Position numbers and translations under genes: made by a program. From Gnetum montanum (taxonomy: Eukaryota; Streptophyta; Gnetopsida; Gnetales; Gnetaceae): 64,000 nt of DNA. Below are positions 9,754-21,759 of this stretch, piece after piece (position 1 is the stretch's first letter; each line of letters starts with the position of its first letter). The stretch covers positions 385,980 through 449,979 of the forward strand of contig MNCI01025456.1 in the NCBI GenBank assembly GCA_015680685.1. The letters are read 5' to 3'. The notes below the pieces were generated by a model that saw nothing but the letters and a program-made list of their open reading frames with translations, ran no database searches and had not been told where the DNA came from.

Positions 9754-12700
9754 TTAGCATAGGTGGCCATCTCCCCCATGACTGAGTTGTAAGGGAGAGA
9801 TCCAAAATAATGAGCGCCTATTAGAATTTCTTAAAAGTGCCCAACTTCTCCCAATTGATGATCTTAGATTAAGGGATGGAAGTTGGTGACGCTCATATTC
9901 CAATGTGTCTATGCCTTCGTTGTTGGCATGGCTTGTCTCCTCAGTTCGTTCCATGCATATTTGTTTGCTCCTTCTAGTAGTTGTCAACCACAGGGTGTCT
10001 ACTACTTCTTGTGTGGTTGCTACATACAAGCATCTTTGTTTCAGAGTTTCAAGGGCACACCTGTTACATGGAGGCATTTCCTCCATGTCATCACCCGATG
10101 AATCACTGTATGTGATGCATGGAACTTTCCTCTTCTGGATCTTTCCATAAATGTTTATCTTAGAGATTTCCAAGGAAAGATCACAGATCCTAAGGTATGC
10201 ATCTACTGTACTTAGCCATGCCCTTCCCATTATAATTGGGAAGTCCCCTTCGTTGTTGTTCACTTCAATCACTAAGAAGTTAGCTAGGTAAGACCAACCA
10301 CACAGTGGTAATGACGTCCTTCATCAATCCCAAGGGAATGGTGATGGAATGGTCTACTAGCTCTAGTTGGATGTTGCTCTTCTTGAGTTGTGGCAGGTTT
10401 GAGGATTGATACATCTCTCATGAAATTAAGTTGACTCTGGAACCTGAGTCAAGAAGAGGCCTATGTGGTTCATTTCCGGTGACTTGTAAATAGATTAAGG
10501 GACTCCCAGGGTCAGTTAGTTTCCTGGGGAGGTGGCCTACCTTGATCCAGTCAGATACGGTATGTGTTAACATAACCGTATGCGTTAGGCTCTGATTTTG
10601 GATGGAAGGGTGCTCCAAAGTGTTAGATGGTGGAGGAGTGTACATGGGCTCAACCGCTTGTTGTTGCAAGAGTTTGTTTGGACTTTTGATTTTGAAGAAG
10701 GGTCTTCTCTTTTTATAGTTGTCAGAACCAGTAGCAGGTTGAATATTTATAGCTCTCATAGCATGACGTTGCTGTGGTTGAGGAGGAAGTTCCCCTTGCA
10801 TTGTTGGAGTAGGAGGTGTTATGGGAACTACTACTGGTGGAAGAGGTGCAGATGGATTAGGAGGATGGTGTGGGTATGGAGTATCTCTCGGAGGAGAGAG
10901 AGTCCTTCTGAAGTACTCCTGAACTTGGTAGTGATGGTGGGGAGTTTTGTGATCCATAGAGTCACTTGGAAAAATCGACCGCTGCACATAATAACCATAA
11001 GGATCAGGTTGCTGGTAAGGGTATTGATGTTTCGGCGATGGCATCCCCCATGACTATGGGTATTACCACTGCTGATGCTGTTCGATGGGTTGTGGGGGAG
11101 TTCCACTTGGATAATACATTAAAGGTTGGTGGAACTGCCTTGGGTTACCTTGGGGATAAGGTAACCTTTGGGGTGTTTTCCGTTGGTTAAGTCTTGGATT
11201 AAGTGCATACACCCCAGACTCTTGTAGATGTGAGATGATTGGACAACATCCCTTAGGATGGTCATAATGGCGGATCTCACATCCACCATCATCTTCTGAA
11301 TCTGAATCCACAACCACATCAGAGTTAGTGATTTTTTCCTTACCCTTGTTATGTGCAGGGCCTAAATCTCTCCACTTTTTTTTTACCTTTGTCACTACTT
11401 TGTTCTACCTTAGACAGTTCTATGATTTTTAAGACAGTTTCAAGTCTAGAGTCTAAGGAACTCCATACATCATCTACCTTAGCTGATAATTCTGTTGTGA
11501 GTTTTTGACTCGGAAAGGTTTTTCTATTCACCAACTCTTCGATTAGTGACTCATCCTCTTCATCACAAAATTTCACTTCCTTCTTTTGAAGAGAGGGATC
11601 ACAGTTATATTCTTCCACACTTTCCCTTTTTTGTAGCTCCCCTTCTTCATTTTCTACTTGCTCCAACAAGCGATGAACTTCATGGGCTTTAAGTTGTGAT
11701 AGTCTCCCTTGGGCATAAGTCCCAAGGGTTCTCCTTGTTTCATGTTTGAGCCCATCTACGATGTGGCGGAGTTGATCCTGCTGTGCGTATCCATGGCTCG
11801 GGCAATGATGTAACAGTGTGTAGTAGCGGGCCATGGCAGCATCCAAGGGTTCATGAATACCTTGCTTCCATCCTTGGATCTGTTTAAGCAAATTGGACAC
11901 TCTGGAGTACGTTTGATACTTATTGTTGAAGAGTTCAAGCATCGTACTCCACCTCCTAATGGTTTTCTGTTCTAAGGACCGGTACCAGCTCTCTGCTTAC
12001 TTGGTGAGTGTCCTAGGAAATAACTTAAGTTTCTACCACTCGTTCTCTATGTTTTGCAAGGCACAGGCATCGTGGAATGCCTGTAAATGATTTTGGATTT
12101 GAGTTGTATCCCCCTTCAAAGCATGGGATGTTGTTCATGTCTAAGCATTTGATCCGACTGTCTTTTAAATGCCTTGATGGGATTCTCACTGCCTTCGTTA
12201 TGTCAAGCATACTTCGGGTTACAAGTAGGGGCTCGTCATGATCGTCTCTTTCATGACACCTATGATGTCTTCGTTGTTCCTTACTTTCCCTTCATTCATG
12301 TCCTTGTCCTCTCTCTTGACTCTCTCATTGAGGTTTCTCATTTTTCTTACTTTTATCCTCTTCGTTGTGCTCATCATGATTGCACCCTGATGTGGAAGGA
12401 GAAGATGAGTGATTAGAAGAAGGGGAAGAAGAAGGAGAACCATCATCGTGACAATGTTTCCTACCTTCTCTTTGGCTACTTCGATCCCGATTGTGGTGAC
12501 AATCAGAGTGCCCATCCTTGGCATGAGCTGTTGTTCCCTCTATGAACAGCTGGTGTTCATGGGCATTAGGCCCAGGGTTATGTATCGTTGATCATAGGTT
12601 CTGATACCCAGCCTTCTCACCATCATTAGGAGGGGGAACATCTCTTGATAGAGAACCCGTTGTGAGTGGTTCTCCATCTCTAGTTTCACCAAGGACGTGT

Positions 12701-13085
12701 GGGACTTCTTTGCCCTTCAACAGTGTATGTTGACTCTTCTGCTTTGCATCCCTCATATGTTGTGCTTCTGTGGAATAATAATCCCTTTTGTCAAAGTCTT
12801 CCATAACGTATTCAGCATAAAGCTCTGCCATGCCAGTCTGTGCCAAAGCATGGATAAGCTAGGGACTGATCGATCTAGAGGTAACACTATGTTACCAAAA
12901 AAATATCTCTAGCACATCTGTTCATCTTGATGGAGGATAAAAGTATAATCAGGTATATACTCATCAAGATGAGTATATGTCACTTTGTATTGTTGAGGAA
13001 CTGGCTGATTTCGGCTATGTGTTTTTGATTGCCGACTATCTTTTGTATGGTCCTTAGGCGATGTGCTCTTGTGAGAAGAAGACAT
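9754..13085 (-). pseudogene. D1 gag-protease
   Basis: Structural gag polyprotein fused to an aspartic protease, which would form the particle and process it. Start ATG at 13085 (MSSSHKS) is shared by D2, D3 and F at equivalent sites. In order: N-terminal domain; a basic, H/R/S-rich low-complexity part (12220-12520); the core gag helix region with 'LDMNNIP', 'WYRSLE'-like and 'WSTMLELFNNKYQTYS' motifs (11900-12140); 'GTYAQGRLSQL'; a CEI(C)-type knuckle whose second Cys is Arg here (11270); a Pro/Gln-rich part; the protease with LLDSGS (10440) and FPIIMGRAWL (10230). It ends in a new tail read across the deletion junction (ISPLQLSHGGDGHLC). At least one frameshift and several stops break it. 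Confidence 0.85.
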
Positions 13086-13211
13086 TGTTGTTATTGGTGT
13101 GCTGAATTTACCATTATATAATTTTTCATTTGATTAACCCTAAGGTTCGTTAGGCTCCCAATGATGTGAGTAATATCCTCTTATGTCCTACTTAGCACAA
13201 AAACACTTAGT

Positions 13212-13229
13212 CCTCGGCAACGATGCCAA
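13212..13229 (-). promoter_or_regulatory. Primer-binding site of D1
   Basis: Directly inside the 5' LTR the minus strand reads TTGGCATCGTTGCCGAGGA. It resembles TGGCGCCGTTGCCGGGGA, which I recall as the complement of the plant tRNA-Asp 3' end and as typical of Athila elements. Equivalent sites are in D2, D3, E and F. Confidence 0.75.
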
Positions 13230-14247
13230 TGATGAGTGGCAAGGTACCCCTACACTCAACCATACGAAACGAGCGTAGCACGTGTGATCTAGTCAAACTC
13301 CACAAAATAAATGCCTACATGCCTCATGGAACACTTAAGGTTAACCATTTGTTTTCTTTCCAAACTTACTTGTAGTTGTCATGGCATATGGTTAAGTAAG
13401 TCCGAGGTATATGATTTTTATAGTCTTTTATGTTTTTCTCCTATGCTATCGAGGTCAAGGGTTGAGAAAACTAACTAACTCTAACTAATGAACTAAGTCT
13501 AAATTAACTAGTATCAGCATCCATTCCCACTTATCGTACACACCCTGAACCGATGCAACCGTGGCTACCAAACGCTAATCGTCACTAGGATCACCATGCG
13601 TAATGCACGTGCTTGAAGTGGTCGTACTGAGGCACTTAACTAGGAGGAAAGGGTTGAGAGAATCTATCTAGCCTAATTGTGATGAGTAATTGATTCCTTG
13701 ACTAACCGTACACATCGAGGTGTTCAACTACCACTGGGATTACCAAGCATAGATCTTGGATATGCCACTGGGTTACCAAGTAGTCACACTAGATGCTCGT
13801 AATCAAGTCATACTTATATTGCATGCGGTGAGCGGCCGATTCCTTGACTAACTGTATACATCCTTGGATGCTCATAATCAAGTTGTACTCAAACCACATT
13901 CTAGGAGTTTAAGGGTTAGAGAGAAAACAATAAATAAATCCTATTCCATGCACTGCAAGGTTTATCCAGGAAGTTTGTCTTTATTGCCGTACACAAGTTG
14001 TGTTTAGGTACAATGTTGCTCGAATAAAGATCCATTCACTTTTGGACTCCTACTGCGGGCACATGGGAAAAATAATCTATCTTTGGAGTGATCAAACTGC
14101 CAGAGCTTCGCTACTTCTAGACTAGGATGGGAAATAAGGGGAGTGCCACCTCTTATTTATAGATTTGGTGATGGACCGCGATATCGCATACGTGATATCG
14201 CAGGGGACAACACGATATCGCAATGGCTACGATATCACGTCTCATCA
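13230..14247 (-). repeat. 5' LTR of D1
   Basis: 1018 bp with TGATGAG and CTCATCA ends, a close match to the 3' LTR at 6798-7829. TATA box on the plus strand at 14154-14161, and a shorter GATATC array (14174-14240). Confidence 0.9.
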
Positions 14248-14255
14248 GTGCTCCA

Positions 14256-14600
14256 TAATAATTTTGAGATTGACTTATCCAATGATGTTGGTATGTATTT
14301 TGTATTTAATGTTATAGATCTTATGCACTATCATGAACTCATTGATAATGAAACTATACATGACAACATTGATGAGTTTAAGGGAATATTGACTAGTACA
14401 AGCCTTTAATGGAAATAGAGAAAGTCATACTCAAGTGTAGGGAAGCTTTAAACACTTGGAAAGTGAAGAGGCATGAATACTTGATCCATTGGAAAGATCA
14501 ATCTGCTAATGATGTTGTATGGGTCCATGAGACCAAACTTTGTGAGTGGGAATTCACTTCTACTCCTACTTCCTTATTTACATAAGTTCATTTTTTGAAG
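14256..14600 (+). pseudogene. Element B: chromovirus pol C-terminus with chromodomain-like segment (part 2)
   Basis: This continues the integrase frame of 4890-5874 after removal of the solo LTR and D1. The first residues (NNFEIDLSNDVG, then FNVIDL) match the segment that follows the core in chromovirus integrases. From about 14455 the frame reads RHEYLIHWKDQ and then a W-x-x-E-x-x-L-like end ('VWVHETKL'). This is the signature of the chromodomain that guides chromovirus insertion to heterochromatin. A frameshift and stops lie between about 14400 and 14450. A purine tract (14600-14610, ggatgggagag) follows. Confidence 0.8.
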
Positions 14601-14612
14601 GATGGGAGAGCT

Positions 14613-15612
14613 AGTATAGGAACATCTCTTCTGATCCCATTTATCATCTCTATAAGTGATCTTTATAGGTTTTAGGAGGCCAAAAATATGCCTTAGAGAT
14701 CAAAAAGACATTTGGATTGAGTGTAAGCACTTTACAGAAGATGTCACAAATTCAGGAGAGACATTTGGACTATGTTATAGACTTGTTTGGAGAAACATAC
14801 CACATGTAAGTGAGACATTCCAATTCTTAGGTGAAATGTTCCAGATATGAGTAAAGAATCATAGTTCTTAAGTGAGATTTCCTAGAAGTTGGAAGATAGT
14901 CCATACATGGGTGAGACATCTCAGCTATAGTAGAGATGTCCTACACTTAGTGGAGACATCCCACTTGCATTCTATATTTGTCAGTGAGATGTCTAAGAAA
15001 GGCTAGAAATTACTCAAACAAGTAGGGAAACTACTAAGTTGACCATTTCAAATAGGAAAATAGTTGAGCATGAGGAGAAAAAGATGCAAAATATCCAAAT
15101 ATTTTCAAGTTGAGCTTGAGGAAGATCTTCTAGATTTATTATCTTAGTTTTCCAATAAATATTATGTGTGTTTCATGTTTATATGGCCATGAGATGTTGT
15201 TTCTTCATGAGATATCATGGAGAGTTAAAAAGAGATGTCATAAGAGTACATTGTGTCTATGCATAATTATAACTGCAACTCCATGGTCAATTGTGTGTGT
15301 TTGGATTGTTTGTTCTTGTATTATTACTTGTGAGTTAATATCTTAGTTTTGAGTTATGGGAGAGATTCTTTTATAATTATGCGTTTCCTTAAGAACAATC
15401 ATTGTGTGGTTGTAGAGCCTCATGCTCTACAATATCATTTCAGTATATGAGTGTTTTGGATATTTTAAGATTGGGAAACCACTGTTGTAATCTTCATTTC
15501 AATAATTAAAGATAGCTAGTTTTCTCATTTTCTAGCATATTGATGAATCTTTTTATAATATCTAGACTTAGTGGGTTTGAAGGCTAATTTCTATTGAAGT
15601 GAACCTGCTCCA
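14613..15612 (+). repeat. 3' LTR of element B
   Basis: It follows the purine tract directly and ends CTGCTCCA at 15605-15612. It aligns with the solo LTR 5875-6797, including the 'gtgaacct' end. Motifs of the form GAGACAT/GATGTC recur at 14706-15000. The 5' LTR and gag/PR/RT of B are not in the window: 2811-4880 holds no trace of them, so B is 5'-truncated or decayed. Confidence 0.75.
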
Positions 15613-15850
15613 GAAATACATTGACCAAAATCCAAGATATTCTACCATGACTCATGATTTGTTAAGTTTTTACTTTTAAAAAAAATTTTAACTACAAAAA
15701 TATTTGAGGTTAACTTTTCTATTGTCATCTTTTAAAATCCTAATAATGATATCAAAGCATCAAGATTAAGTCATGAGAGATTAAAAAAATAATTTTCCTA
15801 AATGCAAATTTGTCTTTAATTGAACATAAAAATTTAGATAATAATAATGT

Positions 15851-16620
15851 TTGATCATGGAGTTGTTTGATTTTAATGATGTTTTGAACATTATGAAAAA
15901 AGGTATTAGGAAGCCAAAAACTATGAATAAAAATTTGAAAAAGAAATATCAGAAGGTAACAAAAGAAGAAGACTTGAAAAGGGGAATTATTTGCAATTCA
16001 ATTTTTAACAAAATTAGAAATTTAATTTCAAATATGAAGAATAGCAAAAAAATTTGGAATTGCCTTAAAGAGAAATATCAAGATAAGAAGGGCACATTAA
16101 AAAAGTTAGAAGAGTCAAAACCTTTAAGGAGCCAAGGAGGGTAAAATCATTTTGAAGAAATAAGGAAGCAAATAAGAAATAAAGGAAATGAAGTGACATC
16201 TCAAAACAAAAAATTAATCAAGAAGCAAATACAAAAAAGGCAATTCAAGAAGATATAGATAATTCAAAAGTAAATGAAAAGGCACCCACATAAAATGAAG
16301 ACTTTAATATCCAACACAAAATACTAAAGACTAAAAGTACAAGTTTAAAAGATGAAGGAGGGTCAAATGTAAAACATAAAGAAAAATTAATAATTCATGT
16401 ATTTTTTCACTCAAACAATCAAATTCCTTTCAATATATGATTTGTAGAAAGTGGTTGCATAAACCACATAACATTAATAATAGTAGACTTTATTGATGTC
16501 ACATTTACAAATTTTCTTGGCAAAATTTATTATAAAGATGGAAGAAAGGTAAAGATGTTGCATGCCAAAATTAACCATAGATAAATTCATGAAACTGCTT
16601 AAGGGACATAAATATATTAC
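15851..16620 (+). pseudogene. Ty1/copia gag-protease remnant
   Basis: A 97-codon frame (15851-16144) has the layout of the copia gag (UBN2-type) domain: a run of Lys-rich helices, then 'SKKIWNCLKEKYQ' near 16045-16083. This corresponds to the A-x-x-x-W-x-x-L-x-x-x-Y block of that family. After a Lys-rich linker, 'FVESGCINHIT' at 16441-16473 matches the copia protease start, with the active-site Asp changed to Glu. Homology fades after about 16610. No LTR was found for it, so it is a truncated relic. It lies between element B and D2. Confidence 0.6.
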
Positions 16621-17509
16621 TTATAAATCCTTGAAATAGTTAACATTATAAATCAATCATTTAGAAACTTAATACACTAATTATGAAACCTGATAGTTCA
16701 ATAAACATACATGAATAAACCATAAAGATTAAACAATTTATAATATCCATAAAATAATTTAACAAATATCACATAAATATCATTTAAGTAGAAGGTTACA
16801 TGAAATAGAAAAGACATTGACATTGGTTAATTTTATGAATTTATAACATGGCTCCAGATATACAATAATGCTTGAACCTCATATCTATAACTTATCTCTA
16901 AACATAATCATCCACTACATCATCATTTGGAATCTCCATCTAATTCATCATCTATAATTTACATGAAAAACCTGCAAGAAACATTATCACACCTTCATAG
17001 TAAAGAAAACCATCTTGGTGCTACCTAGAACAAAGTTAGAAGATGGGGCTTATGCTATAAAGTGCACTATTAGAACTAATGATAATTATTAACTAACTAA
17101 GTAATTAATTAATACCACTAATATTACTGCTAATTTCTATCATTAATCCATGATTTACCCTAGGTTATCATGGCACTACCACGGGGCTTCTAGCATCAAA
17201 TATTTATAATAACTATAAGGCTAATAAAAACTGAACTAGCCTTTAAGGATTGTTTAGTGTGATACCTCCCCTATCTAGGTTAATCCTCATGAATGACATG
17301 TACAACTATTAGGTTAGCAAATCCTCATGAGTGTCAAATGACCAACTATTATGTTACACTATGGCTAGTATTAATCCTAGAATTACCCTAGGTCCTAGTT
17401 TCTTACTACTATCCTAGATAATGTCTATTACTAATTGCAATACTCATAGGTTGATGGTCTAGCTCTGAAGTCAATCAAGATGAATGATCAACCATTTCCA
17501 TACCAATTA
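16621..17509. other. AT-rich intergenic relic
   Basis: No coding potential was seen. A short imperfect direct repeat of 'aatcctcatga.tg.ca' with 'caactattaggtta' occurs near 17281 and 17326. Confidence 0.5.
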
Positions 17510-17514
17510 CCTTA

Positions 17515-18276
17515 TGATGGGACGCGATATCGCGGTGCGCCATCATATCTATAAATAAGAGGTGGCTCTCCCTTGTTTTCCATTCTAGGCCTAGACTATA
17601 GTGAAACTCTAGTAGTTTGATCCCTCCAGAGATAGAATATTTTCTATGTGCCTGTAGTAGGAGCTCCAAAGTGAATGGATCTTTATTCGAGCAAATATTA
17701 TACCTGAACACATGTTTGTGTACAACAATAAAGATGAACTTCTTGGATAAACCTTGTAGTGCATGGTATAGGCTAATTAGGATTTTATTTATTGTTATTT
17801 ACTACTTATCATTTAATCACTTTATTAGTCATTAAATCTTTCTCAACCCTTTTCTCCTAGTTAAGTGCCTCAGTATGACTGCTTCAAGCACGTGCATTAC
17901 GCTTGGTGATCCTAGCAACAATTAGCATTTGGTAACCAAGGTTGCATTGGTTTAGGGTGTGAACAGTAAGTGGAAATGGATGTTAATGCTAGGTTAATTT
18001 AGAATTAGTTAATTAGTTAAAGTTAGTCAATTAGTCTCTTCAACCCTTCACCTCACTAGCATAGGAGATAAGATAGAAAAGACATAAAAATCATATACCT
18101 TAGACTTACTTAACCATACACCATGACAATTACAAGTAAGTCTGGGAAGACAATGAATAATTAACCTTAAGTATTCCATGAGGCGTGTAGGCACTTAGTC
18201 TATAGAGTTTGGCCAGATCGCACGTGCTACACTTGTATTCGTATGGTTGAGTGTAGGGGTACCTCGCCACTCATCA
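17515..18276 (+). repeat. 5' LTR of D2
   Basis: 762 bp, TGATGGG to CTCATCA. TATA box TATAAATA at 17550-17557, only 35 bp from the LTR start. About 80 bp of the GATATC array present in the 3' LTR is missing here. It retains one complete GCGATATCGC unit (17523-17532). Confidence 0.9.
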
Positions 18277-18295
18277 TTGGCACCGTTGCTGGGGA
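18277..18295 (+). promoter_or_regulatory. Primer-binding site of D2
   Basis: TTGGCACCGTTGCTGGGGA immediately after the 5' LTR: a near match to the tRNA-Asp-type primer site, with two changes. Confidence 0.8.
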
Positions 18296-18418
18296 CTAAG
18301 TATTTGTGTGCTAAGTAGAACATAGGAAATCACTCACATCGTTGGGAGCTTAAACGAACCTTAGGGTTAATTAAACAAAAATTACATAATAGTTAATTAG
18401 CACACCAAGTAAGATACA

Positions 18419-21400
18419 ATGTCTTCTTCTTCTTCTCATAAGAGCATTACACCACCTAGGGATCATACAAGAAACAGTCGGCAATCTAAAACACATAACC
18501 AAAATCAGCCAGTTCCTCAATAATATAGGGTGGTATTTACTCATCCCAATGAGTATATACCCAATTTTAGTTTTATCCTCCATCAAGATGAACAGATATG
18601 CTGGAGAGACTTGCAAGGTAACATAGTGTTACCTCTAGATTGTGTAGTCCCCAACATGCTCCTCCGTGCTTTGGCACAGATCGACATGACTCAGCTCTAT
18701 GCTAAATACGTTATAGGTGATTTTGACACAGGGGATTATCATCCCACATTTGCACAATGTTTAAGGGACTCAAGGAAGGAGAATCATCATACACTGTTGA
18801 AGGGCAAAGAGGTCCCACACATCCTAAGTGAAATTGGAGATGGTGAACCACTTATAATGGGTTCTCTATCGAAAGATGTTCATCCTCCTAATGATAGTGA
18901 GGAGGTGGGGTATCAGAACCTACGCTCCATGATACACAACCCTGGTTTTGATCCCCATGAACACCAACTATTCACTAAGGGAACAAAAACACATGACAAG
19001 GATGGGCACTCAGATTGTCATCATGATCAGGGCCAAAGCCACAAAAGGGAAGGTAAGAAACATCGTCATGGCGATGGTTCTCCTTCTTCTTCCCCTTCAT
19101 CACATCATTTAGCCTCTCCTTCAACATCTGGGTGCAGTCATCAAGAGCATAATAGTAAAGATAAGGATGAGCAAAATGAGAGACCTTGAAGAGAGAGTCG
19201 AGAAAGAGGACGAGGGCAGTCAATAGAATCTAGGCATGAAAGAAGGGAAAGTAGGGAAAAACATAGAAATCATAGATGTCATGAAAGAGATGATCATGAA
19301 GAACCCCTACTTGCTACCTAAAGCATGATAGATATCAAGGAGGCAGTGAGAATACCAACAAGGCATCAAAAAGATAGCCGGATCAAGCACTTAGACATGA
19401 ATATCCCACGCTTTGAAGGGGGATACAATGAGGATCTGCAAAATCATTTACAGGCATTCCAAAATGCTTGCACCTTGCAAAACATAGAAAACAAGTGGTA
19501 GAAACTAAAGTTATTTTCCATGACACTCATTAAGGAAGCAGAGAGTTGGTACTGGTTCTTAGAACCGAAAACCATCAAGAGGTGGAGTACGATGTTAGAA
19601 CTCTTCAACGATAAATATCAGATGTACTCCAAAGTGTCTAATTTGCGTAAGCAGATCCAAGGATGGAATCAAGGAACTCATGAAACCTTGGATGCTACCA
19701 TGACCTGATATTATGCATTGCTACGTCGTTGCCTAGGCCATGGTTATGCACAACGGGATCAACTCTGCCACATTGTAGATGGGCTAAGGCATGAAACTAG
19801 GAGAACCCTTGGGATTTATGCCCAAGGGAGACTATCTAAACTTAGATCCCATGAAGTTCACAGGCTGTTGGATCAAGTAGCCAAAGAAGAAGGGGAGCTA
19901 CGAAAAAGAGAAAGCGTGGAAGAATACAACCATGATCCTTCCCTCCTGAAGAGGGAAGTGAGATTTTGCGATGAAGAGGATGAGTCACCACTCGAGGAGT
20001 TGGTGAATAGGAAAACCTTGCTGCTCCAAAAGCTAATAACCAAAATGTCAGTTAAGGTAGATGAAATATGGAGCTTCTTAGATAGTAAAATTGAAACTGT
20101 CCTGAAAATCGTAGAGGAGTCTAAGGAGGAATGAAGTAGTGACAAGGACAAGCAAAAGTAGAGAGATTCAGGCCCTACACATGGCAAGGGTAAGGGGAAA
20201 ATAACTATCTCTGATGAGGTTGTGGACTCAAACACAAACAGTGATAGTGGATGTGAGATCTGCCAATATGACCATCCTAAGAAATGTTGTCCAATCATCT
20301 CACATCTACAAGAGTCTAGGGTGTATGCACTCAACCCGAGACTTAACAAACGGCAGGCACCCCAAAGGTTACCTTATCCCCAAGGTAACCCAAGATAGTT
20401 CCACCAATCATTAACATAATGTCCAAGTGGAACTCCACCACAACCCATCGGGCAACATCAACAGTGGCAATACCCACAGTTATGGGGGATGCCACCATTG
20501 AAACATCAGTACCCTTACTAGCAACCAGGCCCATATGGATACTACATGCAACAGCTGATTTCTCCAAGTGACTCCATGGCTCACAAAACTCCCCAATGTT
20601 ACTACCAAGTTTAGGAGTACTTTAGAAGGACTCCTTCTCCTCCAAGAGATGCTCCACATCCATACCATCCTCCTAATTTGTCCACCTCTCTCCCACCGGT
20701 AGTTCCCATACCACCCACTCCAACAATGCAAGGGGAACTCCCCACTCAACTACAACAACGTAATGCTACAAGAGTTGTAAACATTCAATCCACTGCTGGT
20801 TCTGACAACTAAAAAATATTCAAAACCAAAAGCCCAGAAAAGCTCTCACAACCACAAGCGGTTGAGTCTATGTACGCTCATCCAACATACAAGGCTTCAG
20901 AGCTCCCTTCTTTCCAATATCAGAGCTCAATGCACGTGGTTATGTTAACACATACCATAACCGACTGGATCAAGGTAGGCCACCTTCCCAGGAAACTATT
21001 TGACCCTGGAAGTCCCTTAATCTACCTCCAAGTCACCGGGAACAAACCACATAAGGCTCTTCTTGACTCAGGTTCCGGAGTCAACTTAATATCACGAGAA
21101 ATGTATCAAGCCTAGAACCTACCCCAACTCAAGAAGAGCAACATTCAACTAGAGCTGGCTGACCAGTCCATCACCATTTTCTTAGGATTGGTGGAGGACA
21201 TCGTTACCACTATGTGTGGTTAGTCATACCCAGTTGATTTCCTGGTGATAGAAGTTAACAATGACAAAGGGGATTTCCCAATTATAATGGGAAGGGCATG
21301 GCTAATCACAATAGATGCATGCCTAGGGATCCATGATATTTCCTTGGAAATATCTAAGGTAAATATTTATGGAAAGATCAAGAAGAAGAAAGTTCTATGC

Positions 21401-21759
21401 ATCACATACAGTGACTCAGAGGGTGATGACATGGAGGAATGCTCTACATCTCTTCCATGCAACTGGTATGCCTAAGAAACTCAAATACAAAGGTGCCTGT
21501 ATGTAGCAACCACACAACGAGAGAACACCCAGTGGTTGACAGCTGATCAAGAAAGCAGCCCACCAACATGCATGGAACAAACTGCATCCACAACGAAGGC
21601 ATAGATACATTGGAGTATGAGTGTCGCCAACTTCCACCCCTTAACCTCAAAACATCAATTAGGAGAAGTTGGGCACTTTTAAGAAATTCAAATAAATGTT
21701 CATTATTTTGGATCTCTCCCTTTACATTCAGTCATGGGGGAGATGGCCACCTATGCTAA
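18419..21759 (+). pseudogene. D2 gag-protease
   Basis: Same protein as in D1. ATG at 18419 gives MSSSSSHKS. The N-terminal domain is open from 18530 to 19189 (219 codons), including the H/S-rich stretch and SPSSSPSSH. The core gag region lies at 19390-20134 with 'LDMNIPRFEGGY'-like, 'WSTMLELFNDKYQMYS' and 'AQGRLSKLRSHEVHRLL' segments. The intact knuckle CEICQYDHPKKCC is near 20255-20295 (C-X2-C-X3-H-X4-C). A Pro/Gln-rich part spans 20350-20760. The protease has the DSG triad (LLDSGSGVNLIS, 21058-21095) and FPIIMGRAWL (21275-21305). The frame reads through the pol deletion and ends ISPFTFSHGGDGHLC at about 21757. Roughly ten stops or frameshifts interrupt it. Confidence 0.85.

Larger units (their letters stand above)
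6798..14247 (-). mobile_element. Element D1: gag-protease-only Athila-like LTR retrotransposon
   Basis: This element is full-length at its ends: LTRs at 6798-7829 and 13230-14247, a tRNA-Asp-like primer site beside the right LTR and a purine tract beside the left one, so it runs on the minus strand. It is 7450 bp long. Inside are only gag and protease, followed by a 1.9-kb non-coding 3' region. RT, RNase H and integrase are absent through a junction near 9814 that is identical in D2 and D3. It sits 3 bp before the end of the solo LTR. Flanks are ctact (6793-6797) and gtgct (14248-14252), each one change away from ctgct in the uninterrupted B LTR. Confidence 0.9.

Noticed and set aside
10598-11053. 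151-codon plus-strand frame inside D1 (and the equivalents at 33034-33462 plus and 19873-20349 minus)
   Set aside because: These are the antisense of the proline-rich and core gag segments; recurrence in each element follows from gag conservation on the other strand.
5875-15612. The two chromovirus LTRs as the 5' and 3' LTRs of one element with a big internal deletion
   Set aside because: The pol reading frame stops before the first copy and continues in phase after it, so the first copy is an inserted solo LTR.
18277-18295. tRNA gene at the primer sites
   Set aside because: Only the short 3'-end complement is present, with no cloverleaf.
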